From Edaphochlamys debaryana (taxonomy: Eukaryota > Chlorophyta > Chlorophyceae > Chlamydomonadales), in the NCBI GenBank assembly GCA_016858145.1, contig JAEHOE010000006.1, positions 62,001 to 126,000 on the forward strand: a stretch of DNA of 64,000 nt, written 5' to 3'. The translations under genes were made by a program, and so were the position numbers. Positions 20,357 through 32,667 of this stretch are shown here, one piece after another. The notes beneath the pieces are model-generated. The model did not search any database and had not been told where the DNA came from. It was given only the letters and a program-made list of their open reading frames with translations. Numbering within the stretch: the first letter of the stretch is position 1; each line of letters begins with the position of its first letter.

Positions 20357-22792
20357 ATGGCCAAAACGAAGCAGAGCTTTTGGAAGCGCATGGCCATCCT
20401 CTGTGGCTGTGTGCCGGTCTACGTGCCAAGCACACAGCACGCAGCGGACAAGTTTGACGCTGTCGCCATCGCTGAGAAGGGGGCGCAGCGTCGCCCGGCC
20501 AACGGCAAGCTCGCTGGGAGCAGTGTCAATGGGCAAAGGGTAAGATTATACTCTTGTGTAGCGAGCGGCTGGATTTGTTAGCGTGCAACGAACGGGCCAA
20601 TGCGCCGGATGGCAGGCCCGGGAACCCGCCGCGCAGACGTCAAGGAGTCTGGAGCAGCTGGTGCTACATCAGGCGCTGCATGTGCGGGCGCTCGACAAGA
20701 GCTTGTGCTTGGTCACAACTTCGTGACGACTCTCCCGTTCCTACCCCTCGTCCCCCCCCTCTACGCAGTACCAGACCGCCTCCACCGGGCACACGCCTCG
20801 CGGCTCGGGAGCGCACCTGAGGACCCAATTGGAGGCTGCCTCCTCCTCCACCACCACCTCCAACCGGGGTGGCCCGGCTTACGCTCGCACCTCAGGCTCG
20901 GGCCTAGGCGAGCCCCGACCCTCTGGCGGCACGCCACGCAGCAACCCCGCGACCACCTCCCGCTCCCGCATGGAGCCGGGCCAGGCGCCCGCCCGCACCA
21001 CATCCCGCTCGCGGCTCGAGTCGCCCTCGGGGCAGGCCGGCACCAGCCCCTCTGGCCGCAGCAGCCGGGGCCCAAGCGCCCGGCGTCGTCCCGGCGACGG
21101 TACCGCCAGCGGAACGGACGCGGAGGACGTCCCGGCGGCTCGCTCCATCAGCGTGGTGGGCCCCGCGGGGGACGCCAGCAGTCGCCCCAGCAGCAACGGC
21201 GAGGCCAGCCCCCGCACCAGCAACCGGGGCACCTCCCGCCTGGGTACGCCCTCGGGGCTGGCACCAGCCAGTATGCGGCGCCAGACCGCTGGCACCGGGG
21301 AGGGCCCCTCGGGTGACGGCACGGGTGGGCCTGCAGGCCCGTCGGGCCATCTGTCCGGGGAGGTGCCGCTGGGGCGAGAGGCAAGCGCTGGCAATGGCAT
21401 GTTCTCAGCAGGCGGTGCTCAGAGCAGTGCTGTGTACGTGTCGGACTACTACGCATCGGACGTGGAGGGGCCCCGGGAGCCGGACGGATCTCAGCCCCTG
21501 CCGCAGCTGGGAGCTCGAGGTGGGGCTTGGTCGGTTGGCAGCCAGGGCTTGTGGGAGTGGCGTGCTGCGGTTGAGGCCGCCTAGAGGGTACACGGTTGCA
21601 ACTTCAGTCTGCTTAGGCTGCTTTAACGTAGACGGGAGCGATGTGTTGAGTTGACAGGCACGGGGCTCCTGCCGGTTTCCTCCATCCAGGTCAGCGCCCC
21701 GGCGGCTTGTCTCTGTCCGGCACGCCCGGCTCCGCGGCCGCCGGCAGCGGCAGCAACGAGGGCGTGCGCGACCAGATGAACGCGGCGCTGGCCCGCATGC
21801 GCATCAACAACGCCGCGCCGCGCACCAGCAAGCCCTCGCACCTGCAGGTGGGGCATGACGGGGAGGAGGGGAGGGAGGGCGGGAGTGGCGGCACAGTTCA
21901 GTGTGCGGCATGCGTGAGGACGAGCGCAAGCGGAGTGGGACGGGAACCGGGGAGCGGGAGGCATGTGCGAATGCGGCACTCCGTGTGTCAGGCCACGTCA
22001 GGAAACCAACGTGCACAGCCTCGTCCCCTCACCCCTGAGCCATACCCCGAGCCATACCCCATCTGCACCGCCACCCCGCAGGTGACCGTCAACGCATCCG
22101 ACGTGGAGTCCCCGCCCGGATCGCCCCTGGGCCTGCCGCCCGCGCTGCGCGAGGCTGCGGGCTCCACCAGCGCCCGCACACCCCCGGCCGTCGCCTCCCC
22201 CTCGGGCGGCTCCTTCGCACACCTCCACGCCGGCGGCCGCCTGCACTCCCTGCAGCACGCGCAGCAGCAGGCCGCCATCGCAGCCGCCATGGCGGCGCAG
22301 GCGGCGGCTGGCGGCGGCGGGGGCCTGGTGGCCTACCCGTCTGCGCCCGCGCCCGACAGCCCCGCCATGCGCTCGCCCAACTCGGGGCAGCTGGGCGCGC
22401 TGGCCAGGCAGGCCAGCTCCACGCTGGGGCAGGGCTCGCCCTCGGGCGCGGGCGCTCGCGGCGAGCTGGTGGCGCGGCAGGGCAGCATGCTGAGCGGCCA
22501 CGGCTCGCCGCGGCAAGAGCTGGTGGGGCGCGTGCCGTCCATGGCCAGCGGCGTGCCCCCCGGCGCCCTGCGCACGGGCAGCCGGCTGGCGGGCAGCGCC
22601 GCGCTGGACTTCATGCCGCCCTCGCGCACCGGCTCCATCACGGCCGCGGGCGCCTCGCTGCCGGTCATGTCCACAGTCATGCTGGCCTCGCGCAAGTTCG
22701 CGGCGGGGGCGGGGCGCAACCTGAGCGGCGGCGGGGACTCGCTCGGGCGCACGGGCAGCATCACCGCGCAGGGGACCAGCCCCCGCGGGTGA
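20357..22792 (+). CDS. Ser/Gly/Ala-rich hypothetical protein (paralogue A)
   Basis: The model is join(20357..20539, 20769..21519, 21690..21847, 22082..22792), 600 residues, phases matching. I recognise no domain. The N terminus MAKTKQSFWKRMAILCGCVP is basic with a short hydrophobic Cys-containing patch. Most of the rest is disordered, Ser/Thr/Gly/Arg-rich with recurring SRLGTP- and TGS-type motifs. Exon 3 has a possible short helix (NEGVRDQMNAALARMRINN). Near the C terminus comes VMSTVMLASRKFAAGAGRNL, which is echoed as LMSSIMLASRNAAV in the next gene, so the two are probably tandem paralogues. Many SP and TP sites suggest a phosphoprotein. Function unknown. Confidence 0.6.
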
Positions 22793-23895
22793 GCGGGTTC
22801 GGGCGCCGCCTGCGCCGGGTGATGGGGCGGAGGGAGCACATGGCATAAGCAGGTGGCATGGAGGTGGTGAGCCGGGGCTGCCAGTATTCATGTTAGCCGA
22901 GGCATGGCGGGTGGATGCCATATCATTGGTCAAGGCAGGTGGACTTGAGCAGGGGTTATCACTGCAGCACTGTTGAAGGGGCTGGTTGCCAAGGTTGCAT
23001 GTTAGGCGGGGTAAGTGCAAGAGATGCCGGCCTGGCAGGTGGCATTCTGTCAGCATTGTACCCAATGACGTTTGCGTTAGCCAAAGATGACGGACACGTC
23101 GCATGGCGGGATGAACCGGAGAGACGTGGCTGCAACGTACACGTAGCCGGATGCTAAGCCAGGGTACAATTGAGGCGGATCGCCCTGGGCAGTCTAAAAT
23201 GAACTAACTGCTTGACGAGGGGTGAAAGCTTGGAGCCCCATCGTCACCTGCAACCGTATGTGTTGGGGGTTAGTGGGGCCCGAACCTGGAAATCGTGGTT
23301 GAGTGCGCTACCGGACCTAGAACCTTGAAACCGTGTGGCGATGGGGGCCGGGCAGTTTGTGCCGTCAGGCTGCTTATGAGCGGGCCTTTTCCGGGATGGA
23401 CTTCCCGCACAACTTGTTAAGTGTGTCGGACCCCTTGACACCAGGAACAGGGCGCCTTGCCAGCCTTCTGGGCAGTCCTTCTACACCAGGGCCGTGCAGG
23501 GCTCTCGGCATGGCACCAAGGCACCACAGTTGGACTGCGGCACGGGTACGATCGGAAGAGGCCGGCCCTGCTTGTGGAAGTCAGGCATGCCGGACATATG
23601 CACACACCAGGGGACTGAACTTGGTTGCGCGTGAGGGGCTCGCCCCGTGCTGGCGTCCAGTGCTGTTCAGGCATGCTCACAGCGGATACGGCCACATCCA
23701 GAGGCACGGCTAGAAGGCGCCCCTGGTAGCCTTTTCCCTCAGCAGGAGGGTCATCGGACCAGGGGCTCTGAGCTAGGCCAAGAGCCCTGGGGGCCGGTGG
23801 GCATAGCCCCGGCATGGCACACAAGCTACGAGGCAATCTAGCAGTGACACTGGTGACACATAAGCCCCGATGCCCGTCCCCCGCCTGGGACTCAG

Positions 23896-23937
<42 letters not shown>

Positions 23938-24504
23938 ACCTCCACCACCGTCCCCACCACCACCGTCCACGTGCCGTCGACTGCAGTCGTCCTGCCCCTT
24001 CCAGGCAGGACAACGGATTCCCCACCCGGCTGGCTTCCCCTTCCTGGCCAACGTGTACAATTTCGCCCCCCTCTCATTTATCTGGAGGGGTGGGCAGGAA
24101 CCGGCCTGCACGTGCCTGGCACGTGGAGGTCTGGCGAGTCCTGGCAGTCCTGGCATCACTCGTGCGCAGGCACGACAGTACGAGAGAGCTGTTCGCCCCC
24201 GAGCCGAACGCGACAAGTGCGCACACATGCATATCAGTATCCATGTGCAAGGTTCAAGGTGAATGCAGCGGCGGAGCAGACAGAAACGACTTGGGAGTTA
24301 CAGCGCTCGCAACTCAGGCGACAGGCCTGGAGAAACGTGCACTCGTGTTACCATTATGCTGCTGCTACGCTCCATAAGACATTGGGGAAATGCGGCCATA
24401 CAACCCGGCTTACAGCCTGTCGGGCGAGATGAGTGACAGCTGAAGCGCTGCAAACAAGCCGCACGCACAGGCGGTGCAGCACGAGTCCCAAGGTTGAGTT
24501 GGAC
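22793..24504. other. Intergenic between the two paralogues
   Basis: 1.7 kb with no supported gene. It contains the 39-nt poly-C run and lower-GC stretches than the flanking coding sequence. It should hold the 3' UTR of paralogue A and the promoter of paralogue B. Confidence 0.5.
23896..23934 (+). repeat. Poly-C homopolymer, 39 nt
   Basis: An uninterrupted run of 39 C follows CTCAG and precedes TCCACCTCCACCACC. It is by far the longest homopolymer in the window, and its exact length is uncertain in any assembly. Confidence 0.9.
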
Positions 24505-27500
24505 ATGCCTCAGAGGAATGAGGAGGACTACGTTCACGACTGCTGGTGCTGCGGGCCCTGCATTTTCCTCAAGAAGTGCGGCTGCGGCTTACTGCGGAGT
24601 GGCAAAATGGTGAGTATGTAGGCATGGTGATATCTGCAGACCTCGAATACGTCGCTGTTGGGCAGCGCTCTCATGGGGCCTCAAGGGGGCCTGTGCCGAC
24701 CCTACCCAGGTCCCAACAAGCTTCCTCCACACCTTGCAGGGCTTGTCTCCGGACAAGTGCGCTGCAGCGCAGCATCTCCAGAGCGTCACTGGCTCGGTGG
24801 GGGCGCAACAACAGTGGGGGGACCTTCGAAAGACTTAGACGCGGGGGCCCTGGTCACCGTTGCGGGGCTTGCCAAATTGACTGCTTTGCCCTCTCTACCG
24901 CCTGCCACACAGCCGCTGCACACCTCTAAGGCTAGCAGCGCCGCAGGAAGCCCGCACCACAGTAACATGCACCCCCTGACGCAACCCTGCGCCTCCCACT
25001 TGCTCTAACAGGACGGCGACCGGCGCCCCAGCCCCACCTCGAGCCCTTTTGACGCCCTCCCCACGGCCAGCAGTGCCGCTCTCGTGACGGCGGGAAGCGG
25101 GAGGCTGTCCTCTGGCGTGGTATCCGGTAGCGCCAGAGTCAGCGCTGGGCTGGCTGCTGCAGCCGTCAAGGCTGCTCGCGCAGCCGTGGCGGCCGAGGGC
25201 TCGGGCGGGGGCGTGCTGCGGCGGGTGGGCTCAGGTCCATTGCAGGCAGGGGCCTCAGCGCTGCCAGCGCAGGGCCTGCCAGCCAGCCGGTCATTGCGGG
25301 TGCCGTCGGATGCTCGGGTCCCCTCCCCGCGTAGCAGTGCCAGCGCCGTCTCCAACACCGCTGAGCTGCGGGCCATGATCGCTGCGGCGGCGGCAGGGTC
25401 CCCTGCTGCTGCTGGGTTCGACCCCTTCAGCTCCGTGCGCTCGGGGGGGCGCGTGTCCTCGCCCGGGCGGTCCAGCAGCGGCCGGGCCGCGGCGGCCACC
25501 GCTGCCGCTCTGGCCGCAGCGGTGGCGGCGCAGCACGAGCTGGGGCCGGGGCTGGAGCCGGGGCCGCAGCGCGCGCCCGGCAGCGGCTCCCGCCTGACGC
25601 GGGCTCGCAGCCAGGGCGGCGTGGCTGTGTCCCGCATGGCCGGCACCGCCCCCAGCAGCCCCGCGGCGGCATACCGCGGCTCACACAGCGGCCTGGGCAC
25701 GCTGGCGGAGGCGTCGCCCTCGCCGCTGGGCCGGTTGGCCCGCCACCGCGCCTCCATGGGGCGGGCACTCCCCCTCGACCCCGCCGCCGCCGTGCGCACC
25801 TCCCGCCTGGTGACCGACTCCTCCGTTGGTGCCACGGCGGGCTCTGCGGGGGCGAGCGATCTGGCGCTGCTGTCAGGCCGCCGGGCCCCCAGCTCTGCCG
25901 GGCGGCGCTCTGCTCCCGACACGGAGGCCTCGGCCCGCTCCGCCCGCACCTCGCCCTACAGCCATGGCTCGCACGACTCGGAGGGGCGGGCGGCCCCCGA
26001 CACGCCCTTCGCCGCCGCCTCGCAGCAGGCCACCCTGGCGGAGCTGCAGGCGCGGCTGGCGGAGCAGGCCGCCGCCATCGCCCGACTGGAGGCGGCGGCG
26101 GCAGCGGGGAGGGCGGGGCCGCCGGCCACCCGGTTGCGGCAGTCCCGGTCGCTGGCTGCCCTTGGGGAGGAGGAGGGGACGCTGGGGCTGCCCGCGGGGC
26201 TGTCGGCACACAGCGCAGTCGCCACTGCCTCTGTGGCGGAGGGGCTGCGGGCGTCGCAGGCGGGCGGCTTCGAGCTGTCGGGCGGCCGAGCCAGTGCGCC
26301 CGCGCGGAGGCCCCTGCCGCTGCTGCTGTCCACCGGGGAGGAGACCTGGGGCATGGGGGGCACCAGCGAGGGCGAGGGAGCGAGCGCGGGTGCATCAGCG
26401 CTCAGCACGCCAGCGGGTGACAGCTTGACGCAGGGAGCGGCGGCCGGCTCGGAGCGTGTGCAGTCGCGCCGTCACGAGCTTACGGCTCCGCATCGCTCGC
26501 CCTCCGTCAGTGGCAAGGGGTCGCCGCCCCATTTGATGCAGCCAGCGGTGTCGGGTGCATCGGACGGAGGCATATTCACGGCGCGTACGGACAGCGTCGC
26601 CGGCGCAAGCGGGCGGGTGACCGCCCCGGCCTACGCTGCCGCCGCCACATCTGGTTCCACAGGTCCCTCACCCGCGCTGGAGACGATGCTGTCTGAGAGG
26701 GACCCTCGGCCACGTGCTGGTGCGGGGGCCGCACTGCTGACGCTCTCCCGCTCGCTGCGGACGCCGCTGCCTGCAGCGCTGAGCCCTTCGGCCGCCGACG
26801 CGGCCACCCGCAGCGGCGCCGGAGGTGGCGCTGGGCTGCTGTCCGGCCGCGGCGGCGCCACGTCAGCGTGGGCCGTGCACATGGGCCTGGAGCACCAGGC
26901 CATGATGGCGGCGGTGCGGGCGGAGCTGGGCCCGGAGGGGGACGCGGGGGGCGCGGCGGGTGCAGTCGGAGGGACCAGTCAGGAGGGCGTTGTGGAGGCC
27001 GGGGTTGAGGGCGACGAGCGGGCCTCAAGTGGGCAGGCCTCAGGTGGGGAGCGGCGGTCGACGCAAGTCCTGGCGGCATCGGACGTGGAGGCGGCGGTGG
27101 CGGCGGCCGCCGCGGCCAGGGTGCGGGAGGCCAGGGCCGCGCTGCAGCGCCAGCTGGCGGCGGCGCAGGCCGCAGCCGCAGCCGTGGAGGCCGCGTAGCT
27201 GGCGGCGGCGGCACTTGGGGCCAGCCCAGGGGCCCCGGCAGGGGCTGGCGGCGGCCTCCTGCTCAAGCAGTCCCCGGGCAGCCCAGCACTGGGCCGCGCG
27301 CTGCCTGGGTCTCGCGGCTTGGCCAGCGGGCTGGCTCCCGGCAGCTTCTTCCGCAACAGCCACGCCGGCTCGAGTAGGGGCGGTCCAGGGGCTGAGGGCT
27401 ACGACTCGGACTTTGCGGGGTCAGGGCTGGCCAGCCCCCACACGCACAGCCCCCACACGGGCAGCCCCAGCATGGCCAGCCGCGCCCGGTCCGTGCGCGC

Positions 27501-28098
27501 TCCGGCGGGCAGCGGGCGGGGGCCCGGCACGCCGCTCCGCATGAGCATCTCTGGCCTGGGCCTGGCCCTGGGCATTGCGGCTGCGGCCGACGGCAGCCCG
27601 GGCTTTGCGGGCGACTGGGCCGATGCACTGCCTGCAGCGGCCGGTGCGTCCCCGCGGCCGTCCCACAGCGGCGTGGGCACGCCCTCGGGCGCACACAGCC
27701 CCCACCTCGACTCGCACTGCAGCAGCCCTGTGGGGCCTCGAAGCATCGGCGGCACTGGCGGCGCGGCTGCGGCACTCTGGCGGGCCGCTTCTGCCGCCAT
27801 CAACGGCCTCAGCGACAGTGGAGCGTCTACGCCAGTGCACCGGACCGGCAGCCGCCTGGGCACACCGCGGGCGGGGGCTGTGGGCTCGCTCTCCCGCCTG
27901 GCCGACGAGAGCGGCGGCTCGGGGCCAGGCGGCGGCGCGGGCGGCTCACCACTCGCCAGCACCGGAGGAGCCAAGGCCGCCGCGCCGCCCCTCATGTCGA
28001 GCATCATGCTTGCGTCCAGGAACGCCGCAGTGGCCGCGGCGGCGGCGCAGCAGGCGACTGCAGGCGTGGGCTTCAGCGGGGGCGGGCCCTGCGCTTGA
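24505..28098 (+). pseudogene. Ser/Gly/Ala-rich hypothetical protein (paralogue B), in-frame TAG
   Basis: The model is join(24505..24609, 24740..24796, 25012..28098), all phase 0. Exon 1 encodes a Cys-rich start, MPQRNEEDYVHDCWCCGPCI then FLKKCGCG, which looks suited to S-acylation or metal binding. The third exon is one open frame of ~1,029 codons, interrupted only by TAG at 27196-27198. Upstream it is Ala/Ser/Gly-rich with a likely coiled coil (AELQARLAEQAAAIARLEAA). Composition and SRLGTP-type motifs continue unchanged after the TAG. The C terminus LMSSIMLASRNAAV matches the end of paralogue A, so the sequence beyond the stop is genuine old coding sequence. If TAG terminates, the product has 783 residues. 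A 78-nt in-frame intron (27121-27198) would also remove it but has a poor acceptor. Function unknown. Confidence 0.55.
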
Positions 28099-28942
28099 CC
28101 GGGTGGTGGGGTGAAGTGCAACTTGCATGGGCTTCAATTGCATAGCATTGGAATCCCTCGACTTGGAAGGTGCGCAGGTTGAAGCAGGACGGCAGGCGGA
28201 AGCAGCCTGAAGCGGTATCGTGGGCCGTGGGTAGGCAGGAAAGGTGTAGCTATCACCTTCTCATCCAGTGCAAGGTCGTATGCGCAGAGCTGGTTAGAGC
28301 GCTGGACAAGGATGACTGCGTGTAAGCGTGGACCCCTGCCCTGGACACGCCTGCACAAGGCAAGGACCAGGCCATCGACGGGCCGTGGCTTGCTCCACCT
28401 GGGTCCGGGGTCAGGTCGGGCATGGCGTGCCAAACCCAAACTCGCCCAGCGTTCCGCGGCCACCCCCTGCTGCTTCGATGCGCCCCCCCTTCAAGTCTCC
28501 CTCAATCGTCGGCCCCGCTCCTCGCGAAACGTCAAGACCGTTCCGGCGGGGACGACGAGGTGTCGCGGGCTGTTGCAGGGGTCGCAAGGCAAGCTGAGCG
28601 CCAAGCTATCATGCCCTAAGCACCTTATTTTACGAGATCTATCCACCTACAACTTGCTGTGTTGGGGACGCACAACCTTGCGCAAAGGACCGGATTGGGG
28701 AAGGCCAACCACGCGGCTGGTTCCACTGCCCGCCTGTCCCGTCTCACGCATACAGTGCAAAGTAGTCTAGACATCTTCTCTTACACAGCCGTCGCCGTTG
28801 ATAGCCTCGCAACTGCACCTCACTAGCGATCGACCCCAACAAAGCCCGCAAGCTACAGCGTGACCGAGCCTTTGCCATGAGACGTCGCTAGCGTACCTTG
28901 GTAGATCAACGGTAGTTAGGGCCCCGCGGGGCTTGCATAGAG
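28099..28942. other. Intergenic, no gene supported
   Basis: 844 bp: 3' flank of paralogue B and promoter/5' UTR of the GT77 gene. No recognisable element. Confidence 0.5.
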
Positions 28943-31900
28943 ATGTCAACGAAGGCTGAGAAGCGTGCGCCGCGCCGCTCGTCGGGCGTGGCGCTGGGTG
29001 TGCTGGGCATCATGCTCCTAGCGTTCTTCGCAATCGTCTTCATGCTGGGGCGGCCTGGGTACTGGAAGCGGTTCGATGAGTTTGTCCACCATCCGTTCGA
29101 CCCGCATCCGATTGGTATCGACAAGCGGCACAAGGAGACTGCGGGTAAGCCACCAAGATCTGAAGCGGGGCCGCTTGGTGGGCTTGGGGTGGACGCAGAG
29201 CGTCAAACGTAGGCGCTGTCAGCCCCTGACGGCCGGCCCCTGCACCCGCAGTCACCTCTACGGGGGCCAACGTCGACGTGGGGGCAGGGGCAGCAAAGAC
29301 GGCGGTAGAGGTGAAACCTGATACCGTCGTCACAGCATCGCTGTCGCCGTCCCCATCACCTTCTCCATCCCCATCGCCGTCGCCGTCGCCGTCACCCTCA
29401 CCTTCACCCAGCCCCTCCCCGTCTCCTGCCGCCGCCGCTGCCAAGGCGGCGTCAAGTGACGACGAGGACGACGATGGGAAGATCACTCAGTTGGATGCCG
29501 CCTATACACCCACCAGGCAGGGTCAATGGAGGCGGAGCAGTGGGCCGAGGGCGGCTGGGTTGGCTGAGTAGAACTGGCTCTTTCTGGAGGCGGGATGAGT
29601 AGGTGCAGCCAGCGTGCGTAGCATATGGGTTGGCCGTAGCTTGCTTGCCTGCTAACTGAATGGGCTTTGCAGGTATGGTCGGCCTCGTCGAGCTCCGGTG
29701 CTAGCTGCTAATATGTGTTGGTTCCTGGCCCACAGGGAGATGGTCCAGAAGATTGCCCAGAACGGGTACCTCATGGTCACGTGGGCCAACTACCACTATG
29801 TTGACTTTGTGCGGACATGGGTGAAACACGTGCAGGTGAGGATTGAGGGGGCGCTGGGGCTGCGGTATATCAGGATGCAGCTGCGCTGAGCAGACGACCC
29901 CATAGTAAGAGCTTCGGCCACCTGGCTCCCCTCATCACCTCACCCGCTCTCCGCCTGACCTCCCCGTCGGGCTCCCTCCTGCCTCCCAGCGCGTGGGCGT
30001 GACGGGCTACATCGTGGGCGCCATGGACGACCACCTGCTGCGGGAGATGATCTCGCTCAAGTACAACTGCTTCTCCATGAAGAGCGGCCTCACGCTGGGC
30101 GACTTTGGCTGGGGCTCGCCAACCTTTGCCAAGATGGGGCGTGAGAAGATCCGCCTCATCTCCCTCTTCCTCAAGCTGGACGTGAGCGTGGTGATTGCGG
30201 ACGTGGACGTGCTGTGGCTGCGTAACCCACTGCCCTTCTTCGAGCGCTACCCCGAGGCGGACGTGCTCAGCTCCTCGGACCACATGGCCGCCACCGTCAA
30301 GACTGAGGACCTGGAGAAGTGGCCCGAGGCCGCTGCGGCGGCCAACATCGGCATCATGCTCTTCCGCAAGAAGAGCCTGGCGTTCGTGGAGGAGTGGATC
30401 AAGATCATCGAGGCAGACGACAAGGTCTGGGACCAGAATGCCTTCAACGACCTCTTTAGGCAGTGAGTAGCGGGGGGTGCGGTAGTTGGGAGCGGCCAGA
30501 GGGAGACGGCTACTCTTGGACAGCAGTTCACGGCAATCGCGATTGAGGCCACTTGTGCGGTTGCCCCTGCGCCCTCGCCAGCTGTAGCACCCGTGGCACC
30601 ACTGCTGCAGTAACCCCTGCGCCCCTCCTCCGCCTGCAGGGGGATCAAGCTGCTGGACCCGCCCAACAAGAACCTGTTCCTGGGCTATCACGGCAGCCTC
30701 ACCATGGGCATCCTGCCCGTCTCCCAGTTCTGCTCGGGCCACACCATGTTTGTGCAGCGGCTAGGCCAGCGGCTGGGCCTTGAGCCCTACGCTGTGCACG
30801 CGACCTTCCAGTTCAGCGGCACGCCGGGCAAGCGCAACCGCATGCGCGAATTCATGCTCTATGACGATCCCCCTGAGTACTACGACCACAAAGTCGGCTT
30901 TATCAGCTTTGATGTGAGCACGGCAGCGGAGCAGGAGATGGTTGCAGCTCGGGGACTGGGTTCTCCACTAGGAGGTGCAGACTAGGCGGGAATAGCAAGG
31001 CCGAGCGAGCTGACGGGTTGTGGGCAGAGGGCGGCCGCGCAGGTTGCAGACGGAACGGTGCTCGGCCATGCGGCGGCTGACCTCGAGCACCTCCTGTGAC
31101 CGCCCTCCGCGCCTCCCCAGTTCGACAACATGGAGGAGCTGATTAAGAAGGCCGGCCCCGCCACCAATGACTTCGACCTGGAGAACGTGCAGGTGGGCCC
31201 ATGCTGAGGGAGGGGGTGGAAGCACGGGATGGTAGCCATGCAGAGAGCTACTCTGGGGCAGAGAGGCGGAGCTGCAGAGAGCTGGTGCTGATGTGGTTAC
31301 GTTGCCACTCACCACGTGACTGCCGGTATCCAGCTTGCACCCCGCCCCCTCTCTACCGCCACGCCAGGGCCACTTCCACCTGGTGAACCATGAGCTGCTG
31401 CGGATCCGCACCGCCTTCGCCATCAGCTCCGTGCTCACGAACCGCGCGCTGGTCATCCCGCCGCTGTGGTGCGGGCTGGACCGCTGGTGGGCACCGCACA
31501 CCGGTGAGCCCGCGGAGAAAGAGGGCCGGGGTATGGTGCTGCGGAGGAGGGCGCATCATGGGAAGGAGGGAAAGTTCTGTTTGCTCGGCAGCGCCTTTCA
31601 ATCTCGTCCTTGTACCCCCGCAGGCCGCATCCCCGGCTCCGACTTCCCGCTGCCGTTCCAGTGCCCGCTGGACCACGTGCTGGACCTGGAGAACGGGGCG
31701 TTCAAGTGAGGCGGCGGGGGCCGTGCACGGATGGGTCGTTGCGAAGGGGGGGAGGCGGGGAGGGAGGCGTCAGGGGGACCCGAATCCGGAGGCTGATGAG
31801 GAAGGTGTAATGGCTGCGAACACCAGGAACCCCAGGCCATGGGCACTGCGGTGGAAGATGGCAGCGTTAGGGCTCGACTGTGGGCTGAGCACGGGGATTG

Positions 31901-32667
31901 CAAACAAAGCAGAGGGCTCCCGATGTGCTGGAGAAGGCTACAGAGAGGGCGCGGCGGCCGGGCGCAACATACTTGCGAGGGGGTCAACGCGCGTACAGTA
32001 CTTCCTTTCTCTTAACATGCACCCCTCGTCCGCCTCGCAGGGACTACCCCGTCGAGTACTTCGGTCCCCGCACGGAGATCCGTGAGTACAGCTTCTTCAA
32101 CAATTCACGCATGACCCCCGCTGTGAGGGACGACCGCGTGATCGTGGAGCTGTGCGCGGTGGGCTCGCCGGGCTGCAGCGACGGCTCTGCGCCCGCGCCG
32201 ATCGTGGTGAGCAGGGGCCTGGGGGAAGGGCAGGGAGGGGCTTGCAGCCGAACCGGGGATGCGAGAATACCATCCACTTGGCTTGATGTTTGTTGGGGTG
32301 CTTCTGCTCGCCCTTACGCCCCCTCGCTCCCCACCCCCCTTCCCTCTTTCCGCTGCAGACGGAGGGCACCGTGCGCAAGATGAAGATCCAGCAGAACCTG
32401 CCCTCGGCGCAGCTGGCCACGGCGCTCCAGGGCGGTGCGACCGCCAAGGTGCTGCACTTCCCCACCATGGCCAACGCCATGGGCCCCTGGTCGGACCCGG
32501 CCGTGGAGAAGCGCTTCCACGAGCGCATGCGGTTGTACGGCAGCATTTGGTGCTGCGTCAACCGCCACCCGGGCCACATCCACTACGACCTGCTGTGGGA
32601 CCTCCCGCACAAGGACAAGTTCCAGCGCGACTGGAACGGCACCTGGTCCACCCTCACCGGGCCGTGA
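28943..32667 (+). CDS. XEG113: GT77 glycosyltransferase, XEG113-type (extensin arabinosyltransferase)
   Basis: The model is join(28943..29144, 29252..29567, 29673..29835, 29990..30462, 30640..30913, 31121..31192, 31368..31503, 31624..31705, 32041..32206, 32359..32667), 730 residues. All phases match, though the end of exon 2 is less certain. It is a type II Golgi membrane protein: a basic N terminus, a signal anchor at residues ~15-37 (VALGVLGIMLLAFFAIVFML), then a stem with about 18 Ser-Pro repeats. The catalytic domain shows LMVTWANYHYVDFVRTWVKH, GWGSPTFAKMGREK, the DxD motif in IADVDVLWLRNP (Asp298/Asp300), ADDKVWDQNAFND, GILPVSQFCSGHTMFVQ and EPYAVHATFQFSGTPGKR. The C-terminal part (HFHLVNHELLRIRTA, YGSIWCCVNRHPGH) is as in Arabidopsis XEG113. 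XEG113 adds arabinose to hydroxyproline-linked glycans, which suits an alga whose wall is made of hydroxyproline-rich glycoproteins. Confidence 0.92.

Noticed and set aside
29500..29572. GC-AG donor at ACCAG|GCAGGG for GT77 exon 2
   Set aside because: Also in phase, but the GT donor after 29567 is canonical and keeps the frame, so it was preferred; the choice is not certain.
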